A stretch of 64,000 nt of DNA from Loxodes magnus (GCA_946699065.1 CAMPDV010002433.1:1-64000); one strand, 5' to 3'. Counted from the stretch's first letter, positions 35,623-48,800 are shown. Translations and numbers: made by a program. The notes: generated from the letters alone by a model not told the origin.

Positions 35623-36574
35623 GCATAAACTTCAAGTACTTAGCAAGACCTGATAATCATACTGAAGCAATTCTTCAAGATCTTTTATCTAACTATAGAC
35701 ATCTATAAAACTTAGAGATGCAATGAGACAATTAAAAGTTTGAATCCTATAACTCTTTGATTATATTAATTACTCTTTTATTTAGCTTATATATATTTAT
35801 TGTAATTATTGAATAAACATAAAATTAAAATTTGACATAAAAATTAACATTTTAAGATTAGGAAAAGTCTGAAATATATTTGATATTTCTTAAATAGAAG
35901 TAATTAAAATTAATTGAATTTACATTTTAAATAATATATTAAGATTCATATTAGAAAGTTAAAAATGATCCTAATATATTTCTATTAAAGTAAGTTATTA
36001 AATAGAATATAAACATTATAGAGATTTATAAAACATTTATATTTTATAAAAAAACTATTATTTTGCTTTGAAACTAAAACGGAGATAAAACAATAAATAT
36101 TTCTTAAATAATATAAGTTTTAATATCTTTGTTATGCTTTATAATTTAAATTACAGCAAATAGTAAATATAAGCTTTTAATTTATTTACTTAGTAATTAA
36201 TCTAAAATTATAATAATAAATCCATATTAAATTCTAAATAGCAAGATTATTAGAAAGCTAGAAATTAAATAGATTTAAATATAAAGAAATAATTCCTTGC
36301 TATATAAAATAATGGAATTTTATAAATTTATATATATCTTATATTTAATTTAACTTATGGAAAAATATTGTTAGAATAAGAATAAGATAGTAACTATTAT
36401 TTTAGAAAATATTCAATTATAAACTATTAAATTATTTAAATTAATATAATAGGCATAAATTTTAAAGTTAAACTTAAGCATTATAACAAGGATAATTAGC
36501 AGTTATAAATAGATATAAAGCAAAATAAGGTAAGTAAATATTATTATTTTAGGTTTAAATAAATAAATTTGATT
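35623..36574. repeat. Internal noncoding part of repeat unit 2
   Basis: Reverse match of about 3990-4965 and 5810-6000. It contains the empty site AATATGAATCTTAAT (35938-35952, minus) for the gag element at 4966. No gene seen. Confidence 0.5.
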
Positions 36575-37010
36575 TTAATCTCTTTCCATATCTCAATAAA
36601 TGTCCATTTCTTCAAGTAAATCTTCAGGTAATAGAAATTTTTCTCTTATTAGTTGAATATCTTCATCATTTTCCTCTACATTATCTCTTGTTCTTCTGTC
36701 TTCTATCTATTTACGCTTTATTAGAATTTTATTGCAAACTTTCTTTATTTTTTCTTACATATCTTACTAATTTCACTTTTAATTCTTTTCTTCTTAATCA
36801 ATCTTTTAAAAAAGCGTAGAAATTATTCTTTTCCTCCTCTATAGTATTTTCCTATTTCTTCTTTCATTCTATTTTTTTCTTTATATCCTTTTTTCTAGTA
36901 TTTTCATATAATCTTTTATTATTAAGCCAGCTTAAGATCATTTTTACTCTTCTTAGGTTCAAATGAATTTCTCGAATTTGGCTGTTCCTCATATTATATA
37001 AAAAAGTTCC
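36575..37010 (-). mobile_element. LINE 3' fragment, truncated at both ends
   Basis: This matches 28655-29085 of the complete LINE, for example CTTTCCATATCTCAATA and the run ATTCTCGAATTTGGC-type sequence at its end. It lacks the last ~30 bp of the 3' end and everything upstream. It is absent from the homologous part of unit 1. Confidence 0.6.
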
Positions 37011-38010
37011 TTAATAAATTATTAATAAATTATTAATATTTAGGTTAAATAAAGCAATATTAGGAAAGGATTTCTTGATATTTGAAGGAATTAATGAATT
37101 AGTGGTAAAATAAAAGATTTTTGGAATAGTTTAAAATAGTTAATTAATATCTTTAATATAAAAATAAAAAATGTTCTAAAGTTAAAGAATATTTAAGTTA
37201 AATTAATTAGATCTAAAAATATAATTAATATCATTTAATTAAAATAATTTATACTTTCTAGAAATAAGAATCTAGCCAAATTACTTAACAGATAAATAAG
37301 TTCTAATAAATTATTTCTTTATTTAGTAATTTCCTTATAATTAGTATTAATATTTAAAAGTTTAAAATAATTAGGCTTTTTCAAGTTAATTAAAATTAAG
37401 TAATGCATGCTATTATTTTAAGCATTCAATCTTTTAAAATAGATAAAAATATAAAATTCTGAAATTTAAATAAGCTAACATATATTTTTAAGAAAATCGC
37501 TAAGCAAAATATGCAAAGCTCTAGTAAAAACTAAAAATAAAAAGATTAAAAAAGACACTAAATTATGAAATTATTTAGAAGGAATTAATAATTAAAATTT
37601 TAATTCATAAGAAAAATGAGAAATTTCCAACTTTGCTATTAAATAAACAAAGAACATTAATTATAACTTAATTAAATTAAAAAGATGTGTGATATAAGTA
37701 CTTTATTATTTAATATAAAAATTAAAAATGTTACAACTTCTATTTTCACAACTAACTAATTTTTATAGAAATCATAAGTGAAATTTGTAACTTATAATAT
37801 GAAAATTGGCGGAAATATTTATCTTAAAAATATAATTAATAATATATTAAAGTTATATAAAATAAAACCTATTTGTCAACAGTTATATATTATCTAAGAA
37901 AGGAATAAAATAATATTAAAACTAATTAATTTTATTTAATTAAATAAATTTTATAATTTATTTAATTAAGTTTAAACTAAAATATTTTAATAATAAATCT
38001 ATAAAATAAA
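37011..38010. promoter_or_regulatory. 5' flank of membrane gene copy D
   Basis: 37590-38010 matches the flank of copy E in reverse, with the GGCGGAAATATTT block near 37807. It differs from the flank of copies A, B and C, so the two ends of a unit have different upstream regions. 37011-37590 is AT-rich without features. Confidence 0.4.
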
Positions 38011-40197
38011 ATGAATGGACTTACTAATTTCTTTGATATTTATCCAATTATTATTAATTTCTCATACAAGAGATAAAAAGGATTTCATTCACTCTTAGGA
38101 ATTATTTTGTCCATTTGTACTTATTTACTCTTTATACTATCTTTCATAAATATGGGATAAGATATGATACTCAAAAATAATCCAAGTGTCATTACTTAAA
38201 CGATTAAATAAGATAAACGTCCTTGGCAATGAATCGGAATAAACAATTACACTTTTGCTTTCTTATTTACAAATGCTACCAATAATATTATAGTTCCTCC
38301 TTCTTTCTTTACCATAGAAACTGGATATACTAAAGTTAATACTTCGGGTTCTTTTAGTGACACATTTCCAACAATTTAATGTAACGAAAGTTTTTACTAA
38401 GGTTTCGAAGATTAATTCAATAAGCCTTTTCTGAATTATTAACAATCCACATGCTTCACTTTAAATTCTTTTGAAGTAGGAGGATGATGAACTGAAATCA
38501 ACATGAGCAGCATATGAATATAAGTTAAAGTGTGTAAAAATGAAACAAATTCAGAAATAAAATGTGCTCCAATAGAATAAATTGAGGAAATGATTGCTAA
38601 TTAACTATTTTTAACTATTCTCTTTTCTGATAAAATAGTTGATGTTACTAATTACGAAAATCCAATAAAAACCATACTAAATACGTTTTATTGGTCTCTA
38701 GATTTATATCAGCATAAATATACTTCTATTTTATTTAAACCTTTAGAAATAATAACAGATGATGGATTTTTGTTGGAGAATTAATAAACAAAAAAAGACG
38801 TTTTAATTGAAACAACCTAAGTAGAGACTATTTCAAATTAAAATTTACAATCTTCTTCCGTCTTTTTTCTTGAATTATATTCTTCTGATAGCATACTTTA
38901 ATATAAGAGACGATATAAAAAGGTTCAAGATGTAGCTTCTTAAATAGGAGGTGTGCTTAACATAATAATACTTTTAAGTTAAGTTCTTGTAATAATATAC
39001 TCTAAATATGCTTTCACATATAACTTTATAAATGACATATTTGAATTCGAAGATCTCTAAGAAAATATAGATTAAAGCTTAAAAGTAAAAAATAAACTGA
39101 ATTAAAATACCTAGAATCAACAAACTTAAATTAATAATAATGAGAAAGAATCTGAGAGTTAATCTAAAGTGATCTAAATCTCTTAACAAGAGTAAAATTG
39201 AAAAAAGGAACGCAAAAAGGAAACTAAAAGTAAATTGCCTTAAATTAATCTTGAAAATAATTAAAATTAATTTATAAAAGAAGAATAAAATGACAATTAA
39301 GAATAAGAAATTGGAATTCGAGATTTCATTAATAATTATTTGAGAAATTAGTAAATTTAGGCTATTGAGTCTAAGAGTGACTTAATTGACAAGATTTAAA
39401 CTGTTAGTAATATGAAAAGTTAAAATGAAAGTCCTATAAATGAAGAAAATCAAAAAGACTAAAATAAATCAAACTAAAAATCTATTTCATGCTAAAATGT
39501 AATTTCTTAACAAGAAATGGAAATATTTTCTAATACTTTAAACGAAAGTAATACTTAAGATCAAGAAGAAAATATTCAAGAATCTTAAGATAAAGAAAAT
39601 ATTGATTCTTTCAAGAATTTAGAACCTTTATAAACATCTAAGAGCTAAATAAATCTTCACATGTCTAGCGAATAAAAGAGTTAATACTTTTAGTAAAAAG
39701 TAAAATAGAAAGATCATTTCAAAATTAACTTTTTCTAATTCTACTTTTATAAATTTCTTGGTCTCTTCAAAAAGAATTAACCTTTATTTTTAAATAAAAA
39801 CCAGAAAAAACTTTTACTCTTAGAAAAAGCTAATGATACAATTCAAGATTATTTGTAAGCTGATTTTTTAGTAAAAAAGTTGATAGAACTTGAGTAACTG
39901 AAAGCTATAATCTTCAATGAAGATTAGTTAACAGTTTTTAATTATGTCTCTAAACCTAAAATAAAGTTAAGTGAGATAAAATCGTAAGATAACTTCAATT
40001 TTACGCTAACTCCTTCTTTAAAGCCGAATAAAAAATTTTTGCTTGAGAATAGTTAAGTTTATAAAGAACTAGATAAAGTAATAGAATTTTGTAGTTAAGT
40101 ACTTAATAATGAAAGAGAAGATCCAAGAGACTTAAAGTTATTTAATTTAATAGATGAATAGATTCTGAAGTATGTGGAGATGCAAAAGAGAGATTGA
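38011..40197 (+). CDS. Two-pass membrane protein, copy D (end of repeat unit 2), apparently intact
   Basis: ATG (38011) to TGA (40195-40197) is 2187 nt, giving 728 aa. It begins MNGLTNFFDIYPIIINFSYK. Helix 1 spans about residues 28-47, the conserved GGWW is at 38479-38490 with TGATGA, helix 2 at about 312-336 begins IGGVLNIIILL, and the C-terminal helical region has FLVKKLIELEQLKAII. One upstream TGA (near 38230) also falls in frame and is read as Trp, as it must be in the other copies. The TGA after KRD is the best end because sister copies diverge there. Function unknown; probably a surface or internal membrane protein. Confidence 0.75.
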
Positions 40198-40373
40198 TAA
40201 GAGATTATTTTAATTTACTCAGTTAAAAATATGCTATTACAAAGAAATGTTATATAACATTATTTCTCTATCATAATAAAGAATAATTGATTAATTTTAA
40301 ATTTATTTTTAAATTAGTAATTTTTTATATTTTTTTACTTTAAGTTTCCATTTATCTTTCTAAACGCGTAAAT
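40198..40373. other. 3' flank of copy D
   Basis: AT-rich. The first ~50 bp resemble the flank of copies B and C. Confidence 0.35.
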
Positions 40374-41100
40374 ATGGAAAAGGGTATTCTCAGAGATTTT
40401 CTCACAGGTCCCAAAATGCCGAGACTATCAGCATCTTAGGAAGGATAGGATATGAAAAGAGCTCTAGAAAAATAATTCACTAAATAGTGATCCGCCTCTT
40501 AAAAGAAGTCTAGAACTAAGAATATTATTCACTCGGAAATCTCTGACTTTACTGTGAAACAGCAGGCAAGCTATGAATAACTTATTAAAGTAGTTTAAAG
40601 CCACCAGGAATAGGTTAAATTTAAATAAATAAATAAATAATAAATCTCTAATGGATAAACTATAGTCAGCAGAAAAATTGAATTTAGACTAAAGTTCTAA
40701 AAAATGGAACTTAATGCCTTCTAAAGCATATTAAAACAATTAATCTTAAAATAAACAATAATTAAAAAAGGATCTAATAGAAAAATAGATGAAATAATAG
40801 AAATTAAAGAAAAAAAATTAAATTTCTCAAAAAAGCAAAGGATTAATGATGATAATAGAGGAAGATAAGATTTGATTAACGAAAAATAGAAAAAGTTAAT
40901 AAACGATATTACTGTAATTAAAGAGCATAACAATGAAGAAGACATAAGTAATTTATTAACTTTATATTAGAATATTAGAAAAAGCAAAATAAAAACAAGA
41001 AAAAATGAAAAAATGAAAGGATAGAAGTAAATGTCCAAAATATTGAGTCTTTAAGCAAGTTGAATGTTTTATCTTCATCTTAATCTTAAAAAATGTTTGT
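40374..41100 (+). pseudogene. Coiled-coil ORF, sister of 34.7-35.6 kb
   Basis: From ATG 40374 one frame gives MEKGILRDFLTGPKMPRL and then SEISDFTVKQQASYEQLIKVV, matching SEVLNLITEQQVSYRLLIKVV at 34.9 kb. A second frame nearby (NAETISILGRIGYEKSSRKI) matches another block of the same relative, so one of the two copies is frameshifted. The later part is Lys/Glu-rich and helical. No zinc motif is seen. It lies just beyond repeat unit 2. Confidence 0.4.
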
Positions 41101-41525
41101 TTAATTTTTTATTAAAAAACTAAAATTTCATTACTACTTTTAATTAAAAAAAGATGTAAATTCCTTATTAATATTTTAAATTAATTTGATTGAAAGCTTT
41201 ATTAAATTTATTGTTTAAATTATAATTAAAATTTGTATTTAAAAGATAATTTAATTCTTATTATAAAAATGTTAATTAATCTTATTTTAAAGTATTTTTC
41301 TCTATTATTTTAGAGTTTAAAATAAAATTATTTTAAAGCGTTTATATTTCTAATTTCCAAATATTTTATATATAATTTTTATAATTTTAGTATTTAATTT
41401 AATTATAAAAATAACTATTAAAGCAAATTATATTTTTAAGATAGTTTTTTTATTAATTGCATTAAATTATAATATAAATTATTTATACTAGTTTCTAAAT
41501 TAATTGGCTTAGAAAATTAAGCAGA
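41101..41525. other. AT-rich, nothing identified
   Basis: No repeat match or motif seen. Confidence 0.4.
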
Positions 41526-41529
41526 GAAA

Positions 41530-42144
41530 TAATGAAGGGCATGTAGAAATTTTATAAACAACAAGAAAAATCAAATTATTTATTTTGAAGGTAAAGCTTT
41601 GATAAAACCTGTTGAGATATAAGAATTTAAGAATTAAGCTGATTGAAACTATAAAATTAACCAGATTGAATGAAGAAAATAATCTATAAGTTTGAAGAAA
41701 GCTTTTAGAATAAAAGAGAAAAAGATCAGAAAACTAATGAACAACATTGAAGATTTAAATAATAAATGATTAATAGTTATCTGGTAATTAATCTAAAATA
41801 ACTTAATTAAAGAATAGTAACTATATTAGCAATTGCTACCCAAATTTAATTAAGAATAAAGCATAGCTATAGAAAATGAAAAATTTAAATTAATTTATCA
41901 AGAAATAAAAAAGATGAAAATTGACGAAAATTTACAATAGAGAATAAACTTACTAGAAAATAACTATTTCAGAATAACATCAAGGAAAAAAGAACAAAAA
42001 CTGCCATAACTACAATTAAATTTACCATATTTTATAGCAATAACGAATCTGGAAAGAATTAAAGAAAAGTGAAAGGCAAAGAACTTGAAGGAATATGAAT
42101 AAACTCTGAATAACTGAAAATGGAGTTTATAACAAGAAAATTAA
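41530..42144 (+). pseudogene. Possible decayed gag-like ORF
   Basis: One frame reads EKKIRKLMNNIEDLNNKW, close to GERIRELMNNIEDQKTNY of the gag-like copy at 58.4 kb. It continues as a Gln/Lys-rich helix (YQEIKKMKIDENLQQRINLLE). The serine run and CCHC knuckle of the family are not visible. It could be a partial gag-like insert just upstream of the GC-rich island. Confidence 0.35.
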
Positions 42145-42432
42145 TAATTGAAAAGATGGTGGGAGCTGATATTGGCCTTCTTGACTACACTTTCTGGTTT
42201 TATGGTTAGGAACAAATTCCTTTCCTAAATCCCTGACAGAATCATTTTCTGAAAGAAACGCTGTTTTTGTGATTATCCGCTCTTGGTAGGGGCTTGAAGT
42301 CTGGTTGCTCATAGCGATGGAGCTGCTTAGCAGCTGTGCCTGGAGCACAACAGGATATCCCTGTTATTCCTTAAAAAGAGAGCGTTGTGTGGTCTAATCG
42401 GAAAGGAGTTTCTGGTCCCAAGAACTCTTTTA
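42145..42432. other. GC-rich island of unknown nature
   Basis: About 290 bp near 45-50% G+C in DNA that is mostly under 25%. It contains a perfect hairpin GCTGCTTAGCAGC and a near palindrome ACAGGATATCCCTGT. No protein similarity is recognised in any frame. A minus-strand frame is open in the standard code (MLQAQLLSSSIAMSNQTSS). It could be a structured RNA, a SINE-like piece or recently acquired DNA. Confidence 0.4.
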
Positions 42433-43239
42433 GTTAAAATTAATTAATTAATCAGAGAATTATATCAAAAACTGAAGATAATTATTAGTGGTAGATTACC
42501 AGATATTAACAGATTAATAAATTGCCCTTCTGCTTAAAGGTAAATGTTATTTGATTGTATTAAGTTCTTCTCCTAACTTCTCCCTATCTTGCATTAAATA
42601 AAAAATCTTACTTCTTTCTCCAGATTTTTCCAGTTCATTAGGGGTAAATTCAGTAACTATTTCTTTCAGTTCCTATAAGCTTATATTTCGTCAGATGTTA
42701 CTTCTTATTGAAAAAAAGATGGAAACTAATTAAAAATCGCTAATTTAAACTCTTAACGACTCTTCTTTATCTAGCAATAAAGAAGCTATGATCTTATAAA
42801 AGAAGCATAGGCATATGTTACACCTTCATAAATATAGAATTAGGAAACACTACAACTGAAGTAAATAAAATGAATAGCTAATTTAATAAGATAAATACTA
42901 AAAGTAATAGCAATAGTTGAAATATTATTTATTTATTTTGGAAAGAAGCAAAATAATTTTAAAGAGATAGGAATTTAAACAGATTGTATCAATATAATAA
43001 CTAAAATGCATAAACTGATGAAATTTATTAAATATATTAAATAGATTAATTTTAATAGTAGTTTAGAAGTCAATCATTAGTTAATTAAAAATCCAGTTAA
43101 TCTACAGTAATCGTCTAAAATTCTTCGACATATACCAACTCTTATGAATATTTGTATAAGTCTTAATCTAGTTTATAGGATATTTTAAAAGAACTTTGAG
43201 CTATATAAAAAATAATTATCTAAATTTGAATACATTTAG
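42433..43239. other. Unassigned, possibly decayed coding DNA
   Basis: Composition falls back toward AT. Gln-rich frames are possible but I find no homologue. Confidence 0.3.
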
Positions 43240-45340
43240 TAATTATATTACGAAATCTTAATAAAAGAAGACTATTGAGCTTGAATTATTGGAGGCTAAA
43301 GCCCAGAACCAATAGTTGATAATTTAAAAAGAATGATTTATAAAAAAGACTAAACAACTATAAAAACAGCTAATAACTTTAAATACTCAGCTAAGAATAT
43401 AAAATTAGTAGAATTTGAAATAAAACATGGAGCTTCAAGAAGAATTATAATAAAAAGATATAGATTTTCAAATATTGATATATTAAAAGCATAATGAAGT
43501 TAAACAATTAAAAAGTTGTAATATATAATAACTACTAGCTATAGAAAAATGTCATATAGATATATAAAAGCAATATTATCTCAAACTTTGATAATCAGCA
43601 GATAATTCTACCTAAACAGAAATACTAAGCTAAAATAAATAAATCTAAACAGATTAAAATCTTTAAATGCAATGCTGAAAATAAAATTATCTAGCTAATT
43701 AATTTATAATAAGATAAGAAAATTTAAATTTAATTATAACATTGAAAAGTTGAAGTTAACACTAAAAAATTGGAATAAAGTTAAAAATGTTGTCAAACAA
43801 ACTATATAGATATAAATTACTAAAAACTATAATAAACATATCATTAAATTAATATGGAATTTATTTTAAATATCTAGAAATAATTAAGAAAACTATAACA
43901 ATTATATTAAGAAAATAACAATTAAACAAATAATTTATTAAGCAAAAGACTCAACCTTGGAAAAAAAGAATGGCAGACTTAGACAACTAGTATTTAAATC
44001 AAAATTGCAACTCAAACTACTAATAACAATTTTAATTAACTAAAGAGGAAACATGAAGAAGATAATAATAGTTTAATTCCATCAGCTAAGCGATCAATGT
44101 AGTAGAAATTAAATTTGTTAGATTCTGATAAAATAATAAGATAATTCAACTTAACGGTTCCTTAACTTTAAAATTTTATTAAATAAGGAACATTAAGAAG
44201 AAATTAATATGAAATGAAAAACATAAAAGGAAGATATGTAGAATAAGCATTAAATTATATCTAACAAGAACTTTAAGAAGCTTATTAATAAAAAATAAAC
44301 ATTGAAGCTTAATTATAAAATTATTAATATTTAAATCAATAATCTACTGATTAGTGCTTAATGTTATAGAATTAAATTTTATATTTGAGTAAAGAATTAG
44401 AAAAGGAATATTAAAATGGAAATAAGTAATACAGAGTTACAATGAAAATAAAATATCATTTAAGATATATTTATATAAAAGCAAAGAGAATTAGAAAATA
44501 ATACAATAATTTATACTAATCAGTTACAAATAAAAAAAATAATTCAAGTTTAAATGCAAACTTAAACGGAAATAAATCCACATAAAATTAGTCCAACTTT
44601 AGCAGATAATATAGGATATATAAGTTAAAGTTTAATGTTCAAATGCTTCATCTAGTACAATAAAAATTGAATAATAAAATCAATTTTGCTAGACAAGTTT
44701 GCTTGATGAGAATTATATAAAACTCCAGTAATTCTTTCATTAGCTAAATATGAACTTCATTTGTAACAATTAAAAGTTTGAGTAAAACTTAAGAAGATAA
44801 TAAGAAATTAATGAATAATTAATGAAATAATTATTTTATCTAAAAACCAAGCCTTGATAGAAAGATTAAATGAGCTAAACAAACATTAATTAGGGTGAAA
44901 ACTAGAATCGCACAGTTATCAAATAATAAAATCCTTTCAAAAGAAAACATGAAGAAGATGGAATTTAAATTCCTCCAGCTAAATGTACTATTGAATGAAA
45001 AAATGAAAGAGAAAGTGAAAAGATAATACGATAGTAAAATTTTCAATCTCCTCAACTATAAAACTTTATCAGACAAAGTTTATGAAGGAGGAACTAATAT
45101 TAAATGAGCAATGTTCAAGGAAGGTATATAGCAATTAATAAAGAATTAACTCAAGGCACTATAGATAGTACCTAAAATTTTATTAAAATAGACAATAAAC
45201 TACTAGAATCATATTCGATTTATGTAATTTACATTTTGATCTAATATTTCCACCAGCACCCTGAGTATAAAAAAGAACTGGTACATATTTAAAGAGATTC
45301 ATAAGGGACTAAATATATTTGCATATATTAGAGAGGGCTC
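43240..45340 (+). pseudogene. LINE-2 ORF1, Gln-rich coiled coil
   Basis: Frames with LLEAKAQNQQLIIQKE and KKTKQLQKQLITLNTQL start near 43270 and suggest a long coiled coil. Later stretches (for example HPEYKKELVHIQRDSQGTKY near 45255) lead directly to the endonuclease. I see no CCHC knuckle. The frame seems to change more than once. ORF1 proteins of LINEs bind element RNA; this role is inferred from position. Confidence 0.4.
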
Positions 45341-45359
45341 CCTGGTGGAGCACAAGAAT

Positions 45360-46080
45360 CTGGGAAAATAAAAATAGGACATGTAAACATAAGCTCAATA
45401 GCTAGTAAATAAGTGGCATTATAATAATTCATCCTTGATAATGAATTTGACATTTTTTCTATAAACGAAGCATAAACGTAATAAACATATTGCCCAATTG
45501 TTATAGAGCAATATCGTACCTATTACTAAAACGCAAATAAACGGGCAGGTGGAGTATGTCTATTAGTAAAAAAGTAACTTAATTCTTGTTAAAATGAAAT
45601 TAGATTTCTCAGATCTTTCTGGACATTTTATAAGCGTGAGGGTTTGAAATTTAATAATCGCATCATGTTATTTGCCTATAAATGAAAAGTCAAATATTTA
45701 TAAGGACATTGCATATTAATACCTTAATAATATCATAAATAATAGTGGCCAGAACCCTACTATCCTTTGTGGCGAATTTAATGTCTTATTTCCTAACTAC
45801 GGTAATAATTAATCACAAATCAATAATAATACTTAAAGATTACGAGACTTTATAGAAACAAATGAATTAATAATTTTAAATGATAATGAGTCCAACACAT
45901 TTATTCATAGAGCGAATAATTAATGATATTGAAATGACTACTTCTTGCAACTTAACATTTAGATTCTGATAATTTCGTTGACTATAAAGTTATCCAAGAT
46001 CGGGTTTGCATATTGATCATTTTCCATTAAGTATTACATTAAATTATAATTTAAAAAGAAGTGAATAAGATTAACAATAA
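45360..46080 (+). pseudogene. LINE-2 endonuclease domain, frameshifted
   Basis: KIKIGHVNISSIASKQVALQ starts at about 45368, followed by FDIFSINEAQ (the E-x-x motif position) and RAGGVCLLVKKQL. TILCGEFNVLFPNYGNN near 45765 corresponds to the conserved G-D-F-N of apurinic-type endonucleases, with Glu in place of Asp. WYWNDYFL and then, after a frame change, HIDHFPLSI (near 46015) match the C-terminal D-H motif. The order is right, but the Glu substitution and at least one frameshift point to loss of activity. Confidence 0.6.
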
Positions 46081-46529
46081 CGATTACTCTTTAAAATTAT
46101 AAACTATAGGATTTGGAAACGAGAAACTATTATTAAAATCTATTTTTGGGATAATTTTATCAATTCTAGTAATTTGATTAAAACGATGTTGAAAATTAGT
46201 ACTAATTAATCTGCGATCTTATTAGCTATAATGCTGAGATTGCGCTTGAATCTTAAAATAAAAGGAAAACTATTATCAATTGCCAAGTTACTCAATTACG
46301 TTATTTTTCAAGGAAAAAAGGATAATATTGCAAATTAAAACGCATTAGCTTATTATGGACGTCATAATTAAGAAGTTACCAAACCTTACTAGCTTAAATT
46401 TTAAACTTATAAGCGTTATCTTCACAAATTTTGGAAATGAAAAAATAAAAAGCTAAGCAAAAACATAAAGATCTTTACAAAAATGCTTAAATAATGTTTA
46501 AAAAGCTAAAAATCTAATAAACCCTAAAA

Positions 46530-48640
46530 TTCGTAATTAGATGAATTTTAACTTTAACTAACAACAGCAATTTATTGAAAATTGGGAAACTAACGTTTTT
46601 GATAAACATTCGAAAATAAGTAAGATAGAATTTGACTTCTCAAATAGAAAAATAGAGGGAATATTTAGAAATAAATCTTTTATCTTAAATTAGAAGTTAA
46701 GTCATTTATAAAATATGCCTCTTTTTACGTGATTTGAAATTAAAAAAATTATATCTTAGCTCGCAAATAATAAAGCTACAGGTAATGATGGTCTAAAAGC
46801 TGAACTTATTAAATATGGAGGTTAAGATTTGCATCAAATTATTGCAAGTTTCATTAATAATATGCTTAGAACATTCAAAATACCTAATGCAATGAAAAAA
46901 ATAAACATTCTTCCGATTTTCAAAAAGGGAAGCAAAAGTAATTGATGTAATTGACGACCTATCGCTTTATTGAACTGTCTACTTAAAATTTATGATAAAG
47001 CACTAGCATAAAGATTTTATAATTATATTTATGAACGAAACATTTTACATCCAGCCTAATTTGGATTTATTCGTAAACGCTCCACTACTTAGCAAATTTG
47101 AACTATTTAGTAAATTATAGACTTGCATCGTAAATAATCCCATAAAAAGTAATTAATTGCTACTTTAATAGACGTAGAAAAAATGTTTGATAGCATATCT
47201 AGGAAATTACTTTTTGATCATCTTAGAAGACTTAGGCTACCTTTGGACCTAATATTGGCACTAGAATCTTTTTATGATAATGTTGATGCTAAGTTTATAA
47301 TTGATGGATATCTTACAAGAACAATTAAATATAACAATGGAGTATTATAAGGAAGTAGCCATGCACCTGTACTTGCAATTTTATACTATGATATTGTTAT
47401 AAGATATTTAGAAGATAATCAGAAGAAATTAGGATTTCAAATATTATCTAAAACTTTCGTAGTACGAGCCTTCGCTGACGATTTAATCCAATTGTTCTCT
47501 TCCTAGAAAAATGTCCAAAAATTATTACAAGCTACATCTACAGTTTTTGATTGAGTAAAATTTACAATTAATGTAGCCAAATGTGAAGTAATAGAATTCT
47601 TGAAAAAAAATCAATGAAAAGAAAGCTAACCTTCTATTACTCTAAAGCTCAATGGGATTCCAATTGCTTAAAAAGATGAAGTACCTATTTAGGATATTAG
47701 TTAGGAATAAAGTAAAATAACAAATTACATTGTACAGCAGTAGCTACCAAACACAGAGTAGCTATTTAAAAAGCTACTGCAATACTTTCTAAATATGGAT
47801 TAGTATCCCTCTCAGCTTCAAAACTCTTTGTAGAACTTTTATTTTGCCTAAAGTTGAATATGGAAGTGATATTATTCCGTGAGCTACTATTTCTGGAATT
47901 AAAGGAATAAAAAGCAAGATAACAAAATCGTAAAGACTTATCTCAAGATAGGTGTTTAGATCTTAAGAATTCATATTCAATGAGTCATGTTTTATTGACC
48001 TAAACTGGCTTCCTTTTACACATATAGCAACTCAAAATTTAATGCACTTTTATTAAAAATTAATGTAATATAGCAAAGAAAATCCTAACTCAGATACTGT
48101 TTTTCTATTAGAAAAATGCACTAAATTTAATTTACCATACTAGAAAAATATAAAGAAATGTATAGATTTGTATAATTTCGACATGTCACATGTTTAGAGT
48201 AAGATGGATTTTTATAAACTCACATAATAAAAAATAAAACATAAATTCTTAATGGAATGTCTCTCTAGGAATACACTAATGCCAACAGCAAAAAGAATTA
48301 TAGACTAAATAGAAAATAATTAAAGTGTATTTCCTGAAATTACTTATACCAAATATAATAAACACTATATTAGAGAAACTATTTCTATTTATAAACTGAG
48401 GACTTTTTCTTATAATTTTCAATAAGAACTTAGTAATCGTCACATTAACGTTAGACATAGCATTATTTGCTTATGTGGCTAAGACTTTGATGAAACTGGT
48501 CATATTTTTGATTGCTAATACTATGCAGACATTATTGAGGAACTTGAAAGTCATAAAGCTTTTAAAGAAAAAACAAGAAGAAACTAATTCTTTATGACTA
48601 AAACTATATAAACAAACATTTTTCAAAGAATCAAATTCCT
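46530..48640 (+). CDS. LINE-2 reverse transcriptase with C-terminal zinc motif
   Basis: One frame runs from about 46545 through NKATGNDGLKAELIKYGG, INILPIFKKGSK, NWRPIALLNCLLKIYDK, PAQFGFIRKRSTTQQIWTIQ, LIDVEKMFDSISRKLL, NNGVLQGSSHAPVLAILYYD and FADDLIQLF (catalytic box at 47471-47482). It continues with FDWVKFTINVAKCEV. Trp at four family-typical places is TGA (46943-46945, 46952-46954, 47099-47101, 47552-47554). Frame changes occur after about 47690. Near 48460 the C-terminal motif ICLCGQDFDETGHIFDC appears. The RT core is the best-preserved mobile-element enzyme in the window. Confidence 0.75.
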
Positions 48641-48800
48641 AAAATAGACAAATTAATCAAAAATTTGTATTCTAAATTACTAAAAAAGCATATTGAAATG
48701 TTTAAACTAATAGATGAGCTTTTAGAAGAGTTTCTAGAAGGAAAAAAAGACAAATTTCATCAAGACAATAAATAAAAACATATGATAGAGAAAGAACAAG

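Larger units (their letters stand above)
43240..48800 (+). mobile_element. Second LINE family, ~5.5 kb
   Basis: A long Gln-rich coiled-coil region is followed by an endonuclease and a reverse transcriptase with C-terminal zinc motif, all on the plus strand. The RT is clearly different from that at 28.6-33.2 kb, so two LINE lineages occur in this window. Ends are not defined: the start is where Gln-rich coil begins and the end is where coding composition stops. It resembles the REP-type non-LTR elements known from Tetrahymena in layout; this is from memory and not a search. Confidence 0.7.
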
